Part shown: positions 14,655-18,875 of the stretch, in pieces
Layout: each line of letters opens with the position of its first letter
Numbering within the stretch: position 1 is the stretch's first letter
Source: WTAW01 sp964540205
Lineage (GTDB): Bacteria > Acidobacteriota > Aminicenantia > Aminicenantales > Aminicenantaceae
Reading direction: 5' to 3'
Length of the DNA stretch: 18,875 bases
Assembly: GCA_964540205.1 (NCBI GenBank)
Contig: CAZIMJ010000068.1
Coordinates: 1-18,875, forward strand
The notes under the pieces: model-generated
Databases searched by the model: none
Seen by the model: only the letters and a program-made list of their open reading frames with translations
Told to the model about the DNA's origin: nothing
Translations under genes and position numbers: made by a program

Positions 14655-14944
14655 ATCCTGGATTATTCACGAGTTGAGGCCAACCCACCCCACCCTAACA
14701 TCAAGGTTGAGGCAGTGGCCCACGAAGCTGTAGTGAACTACCGCGAGTGGGCGCCAACGAAGGCTTTGTAGTGAGATCGACGGGTAGGTTGGGTCGGCGC
14801 CCTAAGGGTAAAGAATGCCGACATAAAAAGAAATAAATGTATGGAGAATGTGATTAAAGTCCGGCTTCAGCAAGTCTAAGGTAAATGGCACATATGAAAA
14901 GAGACTGTTAATAGTGTAGGCATAATTTATGAATAATTCAGGAT
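14655..14944 (-). mobile_element. MITE-like element, copy A
   Basis: A 290-base non-coding element with imperfect terminal inverted repeats. On the plus strand the left end reads ATCCTGGATTATTCACGAG and the right end is the complement of ATCCTGAATTATTCATAA, with most differences between them being transitions. Inside it lies a GC-rich core (about 14678-14805) in otherwise AT-rich sequence, including GCCCAC/GTGGGC arms around a GTAGT-GA-ACTAC hairpin and a partial direct repeat CGAAGCTGTAGTGA / CGAAGGCTTTGTAGTGA. Its core at 14708-14752 matches copy B at 38 of 45 positions. The element fills most of the 473-base spacer between the coiled-coil gene and the membrane protein. Confidence 0.72.
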
Positions 14945-15026
14945 GATATTGCTTTAGTGCTAAGGAATTGCTACCCTAGAAACCTGAAATTCAGCCTGAA
15001 CAGCCCACAAGGATTGAGGAGATATC

Positions 15027-15836
15027 ATGAAGAAAGTCGGTCTTTGGATCCTGGCATTCCTCTTAACCATATCTGCCGCTGTGTATCAACGGAGGACTGG
15101 CCCCACCTATGCCCTGCTCGGCAAATCCATTGTGGACAGCACAGAGATCTCTTATAGGCTTCCGCGGAACCATGAGATCGGGCCAAACTGCGAAATCAGC
15201 GTTAAGGTCCCAAATAAAGATATCGAAGGCTATTTATTATACAAAAGATATCCGACAGATGATGATTGGGAGAAGATCCCGATGTCAAGACAAGAGGATC
15301 TTCTTTCTGCAAACCTTCCTCAGCAACCTTCATCCGGAAAACTGGCCTACAGAGTGTATCTTTCCCGCCAAAACGAGGAAATATCCTTAACTGGGGCTGA
15401 ATCTGTCATCATTCGTTTCAAGGATTATGTACCCCGCACTATCCTTTTTCCCCATATCATTGTCATGTTTCTAGCCATGCTTTTCTCAACAAGAACCGGC
15501 CTTGAAGCACTGGATAAGAATAGCAATCCCCGGAAACTTGTCATCTGGACTACAGGCCTCTTGTTTGTGGGTGGGATGATCTTGGGACCGCTGGTTCAGA
15601 AATACGCTTTTGGAGCATTGTGGACCGGATTCCCCTTTGGGTATGACCTGACAGACAACAAGACCCTCATCGCTTTTTTAGGTTGGGTCGCGGCACTGAT
15701 CGCCGACCGCAAGGGCAAACCAGCGAGGGTTTGGGTGTTGGGCGCCTCAATCCTGTTATTTGTCGTCTATCTCATCCCACACAGTTTGCTCGGTTCTCAG
15801 TTGGATTACTCCAAACTCAAGCCGCCAACACAATAA
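15027..15836 (+). CDS. Membrane protein with a periplasmic domain, unknown function
   Basis: A 269 residue protein, ATG 15027 with GAGGAG about nine bases before. An N-terminal hydrophobic segment (LWILAFLLTISAAVY) acts as signal or anchor, followed by a soluble region of ~110 residues (25-135) with beta-rich text such as GPNCEISVKVPNKDIEGYLLYKR and KLAYRVYLSR, suggesting an immunoglobulin-like fold outside the membrane. Four membrane helices follow: TILFPHIIVMFLAMLFS, LVIWTTGLLFVGGMILGPL, TLIAFLGWVAALIA and VWVLGASILLFVVYLIPHSLL. I do not recognise the family. It is flanked by MITE copy A upstream and a terminator downstream, so it looks like a single-gene transcript. Confidence 0.72.
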   Translation: MKKVGLWILAFLLTISAAVYQRRTGPTYALLGKSIVDSTEISYRLPRNHEIGPNCEISVKVPNKDIEGYLLYKRYPTDDDWEKIPMSRQEDLLSANLPQQPSSGKLAYRVYLSRQNEEISLTGAESVIIRFKDYVPRTILFPHIIVMFLAMLFSTRTGLEALDKNSNPRKLVIWTTGLLFVGGMILGPLVQKYAFGALWTGFPFGYDLTDNKTLIAFLGWVAALIADRKGKPARVWVLGASILLFVVYLIPHSLLGSQLDYSKLKPPTQ

Positions 15837-15879
15837 ATATCAAACTCGGGCTGACCCGGATCATTTAAGCGAAATCATT

Positions 15880-15902
15880 GACTCAAACAGTTGAGTCTTT
15901 TT
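15880..15902 (+). terminator. Rho-independent terminator after the membrane-protein gene
   Basis: GACTCAA (15880-15886), loop ACAG, TTGAGTC (15891-15897) and a run of five T. The seven-base stem is perfect and it starts 43 bases after the stop codon of the gene ending at 15836. The remaining spacer to 16109 is AT-rich and holds no gene I can support. Confidence 0.75.
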
Positions 15903-16049
15903 CCTAATTAAAACAGTTGATATTTCCTATAGATATTATACAATATATAGAGAATCAAATTTTTTAATTGACAAGCTAGAAATATCGAAACAATCAAAAT
16001 AGAGGAAAAAGCGATGAGGAAAAATTTTATCACTGCCGGGATTTCCGGT

Positions 16050-16078
16050 TTGACAAACCCTGTAAAATCACATATTTA
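16050..16078 (+). promoter_or_regulatory. Sigma-70-type promoter of the cytochrome-like lipoprotein gene
   Basis: TTGACA at 16050-16055, a 17-base spacer and TATTTA at 16073-16078. Transcription should begin near 16085, about 55 bases before the ATG at 16140. It lies directly after the terminator region, so this starts a new unit. Confidence 0.65.
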
Positions 16079-16139
16079 ATGAAATATCGATGTATTCATT
16101 TAATGTCAGTTGAGACAAGTCCAATCGGAGGCGAGTGCG

Positions 16140-16583
16140 ATGAGGATGAATAATCTTACTGTGGTGTTATTCATTCTTGTTGTCTGTGGCAGTGTTTTTC
16201 TCTATCAGTGCGGATCCGACAGCCCCAGTGAACCCAGCACACCAGAACCAGACACGATTATTTCAGATCCATCCTTTTCCCAACACATCCAGCCTATCTT
16301 CAACAATAATTGTGCTTTATCTCTCTGTCATGTTAGTGGGAATATTACAGAACTCGACCTGTCTCAGGGCGTGGCCTATAGCAGTATCGTCAACGTCGAT
16401 TCCAGACAAGATCGATCCTATAAGATCGTCCTTCCCGGTAATTCCACAGACAGCTGGCTTGTGATAAAGATTGAGGGCCGACAGACTTTAGGTTTGAGGA
16501 TGCCTCCCAGCGCCGATCCACAGAGTGATGTCAGGATCCAGAACATTAAAAATTGGGTGGACCGGGGTGCAAAAGACAATTGA
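16140..16583 (+). CDS. Lipoprotein with a C-x4-CH cytochrome-c-like domain
   Basis: A 147 residue exported protein. I start it at ATG 16140 because GGAGG lies eight bases upstream; the TTG at 16110 has none. Residues 6-23 are a signal ending FLYQC, with Cys24 the probable lipidated residue (Gln at -1 is atypical) and a Ser/Pro/Glu spacer. The domain begins FSQHIQPIFNNNCALSLCH, with Cys58, Cys63 and His64 giving a C-x4-CH motif, followed by ELDLSQGVAYSSIVNV, IVLPGNSTDSWLVIKIEG, and RMPPSADP with Met121 as a candidate distal ligand, ending IQNIKNWVDRGA. This is the layout of planctomycete-type small cytochrome c domains found in many environmental phyla. The four-residue gap is longer than the canonical CxxCH, so heme attachment is plausible but unproven. 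Confidence 0.75.
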   Translation: MRMNNLTVVLFILVVCGSVFLYQCGSDSPSEPSTPEPDTIISDPSFSQHIQPIFNNNCALSLCHVSGNITELDLSQGVAYSSIVNVDSRQDRSYKIVLPGNSTDSWLVIKIEGRQTLGLRMPPSADPQSDVRIQNIKNWVDRGAKDN

Positions 16584-16610
16584 TCTCCCTATATATTCAC
16601 TGGAGAATTG

Positions 16611-16844
16611 ATGATGAATAATCGAATAAACAAAACTGCTCCGATACTCTTCGTGTGTGTTGTTATTGCTTTCTCTTTGGGTTTAAAGAGGCCTGTCCAT
16701 TCCACAGACTTCACAGCACAAGTCTCGAAGATCTTTGCCCTGAATTCCTATGGATTACCCACAGCACAGTACCTCCCCGGTGGAGACCTTCGTTTGAGCG
16801 AAAATGATTTTCGCTTTGGCTTCAGCATTTTCCGCTTATTCTGA
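16611..16844 (+). CDS. Small secreted ORF, possibly truncated, unknown function
   Basis: ATG at 16611 follows GGAGA at close spacing and lies 27 bases after the cytochrome-like gene, so it may share its transcript. The 77 residue product has a clear signal peptide (APILFVCVVIAFSLGL, then a likely cleavage near VHSTDF), and after it only ~45 residues (TAQVSKIFALNSYGLPTAQY...). The last third is read through a perfect hairpin (16797-16815), which fits terminator DNA better than coding sequence, so the original gene may have been longer and lost its 3' part. I recognise no domain. It converges on the TonB-domain gene with nine bases between the stops. Confidence 0.4.
   Translation: MMNNRINKTAPILFVCVVIAFSLGLKRPVHSTDFTAQVSKIFALNSYGLPTAQYLPGGDLRLSENDFRFGFSIFRLF
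16797..16815. terminator. Perfect hairpin at the convergent junction
   Basis: AGCGAAAA (16797-16804), TGA loop, TTTTCGCT (16808-16815): an exact eight-base stem with A and T tracts inside the arms. It sits between the convergent cytochrome unit and the sigma/anti-sigma/TonB operon, where a bidirectional terminator is expected, although it lies inside the reading frame of the 77 residue ORF. Confidence 0.45.
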
Positions 16845-16853
16845 TCCTTCTAT

Positions 16854-18188
16854 TTATTTGAGGCGGAAGGCAACCGTTATTGTAAAGATCACGGGAGTTG
16901 GCTTGCCTTTCAAGATAAGAGGTTCATATTTCCATTGTCGCACGGCATCCGCAGCGGCTTCATTCAGGATGGAGCTTTCACTTTTAAGTATTTTTACTCG
17001 AACGACTTCTCCTTTTTCATCGGTCATGATTTCGAGGATGACAACTCCCTGAATTCCCTCCGCTCTTGCCTCTTCGGGATAGACAGGATCCACCTTTTTA
17101 ATGAGTTTTGGCGGTGCTATTTGATCTTTGGCTCGAACTGCCCCTATGGTCATATCGTCGATGTCTTCAATTTTGTCCTCATCTCCATTGAGCTTAAAGC
17201 CTACCGTCACTGTAAAAACAGCAGGTACAGGTTTTCCATCCACGATCAGCGGTTCGTACACCCACTGTCTAACGGCATCAATTGCCGGCTTATTCAAGAG
17301 AGGTGTTTTGCTCCTGTAAATCATAACACGTTCCACACGTCCATACACATCTGTCCTCACTCCCAGAATGACAACACCTTCTACTTTTGCCTTTCTTGCC
17401 TCTTCGGGATATACAGGGTCAATCCTCTTCAGCAATTTCAACTTGGGAGGTTTGATATCGCCCACGACCTTAACGGCACCCTTCTCGAATTCTTTGATCT
17501 TTTCCTTGGTTTGTTTGACCTCTGCTGGTGGCGGTGGCGGAAGCGGCGGTGGTGGCGGAGGAGAAACAGATGTATCTTGAGTTCCTGGTGGCGGTGGTGG
17601 CGGAGGCGGCGGCGGAACGAGCGTGCCCTGAACAGCAGTGACGTGGAACGAAAGAAAATAGGGATTTCCTTCCTTGTCCTCAAATCCAAAAACAGCGATA
17701 TTCTTTTCGGGGAGGATGATCTCTGTATCCATCAAACTGGTTCTCTCTTCTCCCTTTTGTTCCATGATCTCGATCTTGAATTGATGGCTGCGGTCTATCT
17801 GCATTTCTTTAGACACGGCCATGTGCTCTTTATAAACAGGAGCAAGAACCATTATGAACTGCTGGCCGTTCAGACGAAACATATGCGCTAATTTTCCTTT
17901 TTTTGCCTTCCAGGTTATATCGTATTCTGTGATGAGACGAACGTCTCTCAGATTAAAGACCTTCTTGATCTGGCTTTGCTCTTCTGCCAATAAAAAACGG
18001 GAGGGGATGTTCGCAGTCACTGTGGGTTGCAGGTAAGATGAGGTGACAAACTCAGGCGGTTTGGTCCTTCCATCCTTTGAGCCCTCGAAAAACCTCATTT
18101 TCAAATCGATCGAACTCTGTGCATATAGCACGGACAAAAAGCCTCCTAACAATAGAATCCATGCAAAAAACAGCCTTTTCATTTTCAT
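16854..18188 (-). CDS. Periplasmic protein with two TonB C-terminal domains and a polyproline linker
   Basis: A 444 residue protein; ATG 18188 has GGAGAG before it and begins two bases after the anti-sigma stop. Residues 1-23 are a cleavable signal (ending LYA), so there is no membrane anchor as in real TonB. Residues ~24-190 are a beta-rich domain I do not recognise. Residues ~191-221 are almost entirely proline (runs of 10, 6 and 5). Then come two TonB C-terminal domains, ~246-334 and 358-444, each with PVYPEEAR, a GVVIL strand, and DAVRQW.YEPLI..GKP.P..FT; their similarity shows an internal duplication. Such domains bind TonB boxes or peptidoglycan and occur in BlaR1-like and sigma-linked periplasmic proteins. 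Without ExbB/ExbD and an anchor it is unlikely to energise transport. Co-transcription with the sigma pair suggests an envelope-stress or sensing role. Confidence 0.88.
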   Translation of the reverse strand: MKMKRLFFAWILLLGGFLSVLYAQSSIDLKMRFFEGSKDGRTKPPEFVTSSYLQPTVTANIPSRFLLAEEQSQIKKVFNLRDVRLITEYDITWKAKKGKLAHMFRLNGQQFIMVLAPVYKEHMAVSKEMQIDRSHQFKIEIMEQKGEERTSLMDTEIILPEKNIAVFGFEDKEGNPYFLSFHVTAVQGTLVPPPPPPPPPPGTQDTSVSPPPPPPLPPPPPAEVKQTKEKIKEFEKGAVKVVGDIKPPKLKLLKRIDPVYPEEARKAKVEGVVILGVRTDVYGRVERVMIYRSKTPLLNKPAIDAVRQWVYEPLIVDGKPVPAVFTVTVGFKLNGDEDKIEDIDDMTIGAVRAKDQIAPPKLIKKVDPVYPEEARAEGIQGVVILEIMTDEKGEVVRVKILKSESSILNEAAADAVRQWKYEPLILKGKPTPVIFTITVAFRLK

Positions 18189-18190
18189 GA

Positions 18191-18664
18191 TCACTCTCCT
18201 GAGATAATTTTTTGTGCCCAAACAATGATCATATGTGAATCTTGAGGTTGAAAAACATATGCCTGCGCAGGCTCATTCTCGATCCGTATATAATTTATGC
18301 GAAAATGCCCGTTGAGACTTTCTTCGACTTGGATTCTTCGGAATTGAGGCGACAAAACCAGCCAAATCGTAGCAGCAACAAGCACCAACACAACGGCTAT
18401 TCCATAAGCCCAACCCCAACGAGGGCTAAAAATATGGGGTTTATTTCTCTTCTCCTCTCTCACTTTTTCCTCAAAGCCGTCCCACAGGGACTCTGTATCC
18501 ACACACTGGCTCTCCTGTATCGTTATTCCTTGAACAGCCTCTCGGCTGACGAGTGTTTTCTGACAGTTAGGACATCTCTCTATGTGAAATCGGATGAGAT
18601 AATCCTGCCATTTCTTCAATGGTATGAGGGAGAACGCACACCCAAAAATTTTACAGCGAGACAT
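18191..18664 (-). CDS. Anti-sigma factor with zinc-finger motif and one membrane helix
   Basis: A 157 residue protein. The N-terminal cytoplasmic part carries His27-x3-Cys31-x2-Cys34 (HIERCPNC), the zinc-binding anti-sigma signature, with extra cysteines at positions 4 and 9. A linker leads to one membrane helix at ~83-104 (GWAYGIAVVLVLVAATIWLVL) and a ~50 residue outside domain (FRINYIRIENEPAQAYVFQ...). It should hold the adjacent ECF sigma factor at the membrane until a signal arrives. ATG 18664 lies inside the last codons of the sigma gene (14 base overlap), so the two are translationally coupled, as is usual for such pairs. GGAGGAAG-like sequence precedes the start. Confidence 0.85.
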   Translation of the reverse strand: MSRCKIFGCAFSLIPLKKWQDYLIRFHIERCPNCQKTLVSREAVQGITIQESQCVDTESLWDGFEEKVREEKRNKPHIFSPRWGWAYGIAVVLVLVAATIWLVLSPQFRRIQVEESLNGHFRINYIRIENEPAQAYVFQPQDSHMIIVWAQKIISGE

Positions 18665-18875
18665 TTTCTTCCTCCAATAATGTTTTGATTTTTCTTCTCG
18701 CCTTAAACAGATGGACCCTGGCTGTGCTAGGAGAACATCTCAACACGCTAGCAATCTCATCGCTTGTGTATCCCTCATTCGCCCAGAGACAGACCGATAT
18801 CCTCTCTTTTGGATTCAATTTCTGGAGCAATTTAGAAGAAATAAGCGGCGAAAGATCAGGATTCGAGCTTGTCGG
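18651..18875 (-). CDS. ECF sigma-70 factor, C-terminal part (region 4; 5' end outside window)
   Basis: Reading from 18875, the frame gives 74 residues without a start, ending at TAA 18653-18651. KLNPKERISVCLWANEGYTSDEIASVL and CSPSTARVHLFKARRKIKTLLEEE form the helix-turn-helix of sigma region 4, which contacts the -35 element. Region 2, which contacts the -10, lies beyond the window edge. It is the first gene of a three-gene operon with its anti-sigma factor and the double TonB-domain protein. The immediate overlap with the anti-sigma gene supports the pairing. Confidence 0.9.
   Translation of the reverse strand, partial: PTSSNPDLSPLISSKLLQKLNPKERISVCLWANEGYTSDEIASVLRCSPSTARVHLFKARRKIKTLLEEENVSL

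Noticed and set aside
14678..14805. Integron attC-like site
   Set aside because: GTTGGGT and CTAAC resemble R-box parts, but the two ends are not properly complementary, no integrase or cassette array is present, and the stretch is explained as the core of the two-copy element.
16014..16079. 21-codon frame starting MRKNFITAG with an AGAGGA site
   Set aside because: The promoter for the next gene (16050-16078) lies inside it, and the product is too short to judge.
17368..17689. Gly-rich and Arg/His-rich open frames around 17368-17689, on both strands
   Set aside because: They are shadows of the polyproline codons of the TonB-domain protein; low-complexity proline codons keep other frames open.
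1..18875. CRISPR arrays, tRNA or rRNA genes
   Set aside because: No regularly spaced repeats, cloverleaf or ribosomal signatures were seen on either strand.

Overview
The window reads as a piece of a free-living, uncultured-type bacterial chromosome. Gene content (MacB/FtsX-type ABC permease, cohesin-domain lipoprotein, secreted prolyl-oligopeptidase-like hydrolase, ECF sigma/anti-sigma pair with a TonB-domain protein, Tat-exported molybdenum hydroxylase, C-x4-CH cytochrome-like lipoprotein) suggests a Gram-negative, heterotrophic lineage. An Aminicenantota/Acidobacteriota-like origin is my guess from gene style only; no rRNA or marker gene here settles it. Genes are loosely packed and separated by 100-700 base spacers that contain dispersed repeats and gene remnants. 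I see no CRISPR array, tRNA or rRNA.

Layout. 1-1314: 3' part of a GC-rich ABC permease gene. 1315-2054: gene-poor stretch with a 5'-truncated alpha/beta-hydrolase remnant joined to a ~115-base repeat (family R, inverted copy). 2055-4240: a secreted DUF4015 glycoside-hydrolase-like protein, then a small Cys-rich protein and an Mth938-like protein behind a strong promoter. 4306-5342 (-): aldo/keto reductase broken by a one-base frameshift. 5554-5925: PilZ protein. 6122-9488: membrane protein plus 2Fe-2S and molybdopterin subunits of an IorAB-like hydroxylase, bracketed by two direct copies of repeat R. 9803-10699: folD, convergent with an Rrf2 regulator (10718-11158, -) that has its own promoter and a hairpin leader. 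11374-12029: short TPR-like fragment and a MITE-like element. 12030-13984: cohesin-domain lipoprotein, small holin-like membrane protein, and a convergent secreted S9-type hydrolase. 14251-14944: coiled-coil protein and the second, inverted MITE copy. 15027-16844: membrane protein, terminator, promoter, cytochrome-like lipoprotein and a small secreted ORF. 16854-18875 (-): operon ECF sigma factor -> zinc-finger anti-sigma factor -> periplasmic protein with two TonB C-terminal domains.

How the genes work together. The clearest functional units are the Moco hydroxylase operon (6122-9488), which should act in the periplasm with electrons leaving through the 2Fe-2S subunit, and the sigma/anti-sigma/TonB-domain operon (16854-18875), which looks like an envelope-signalling cassette. 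Two distinct families of non-coding repeats, one ~115 bases (3 copies) and one 250-290 bases with terminal inverted repeats (2 copies), are the least expected content and the best candidates for something undescribed.
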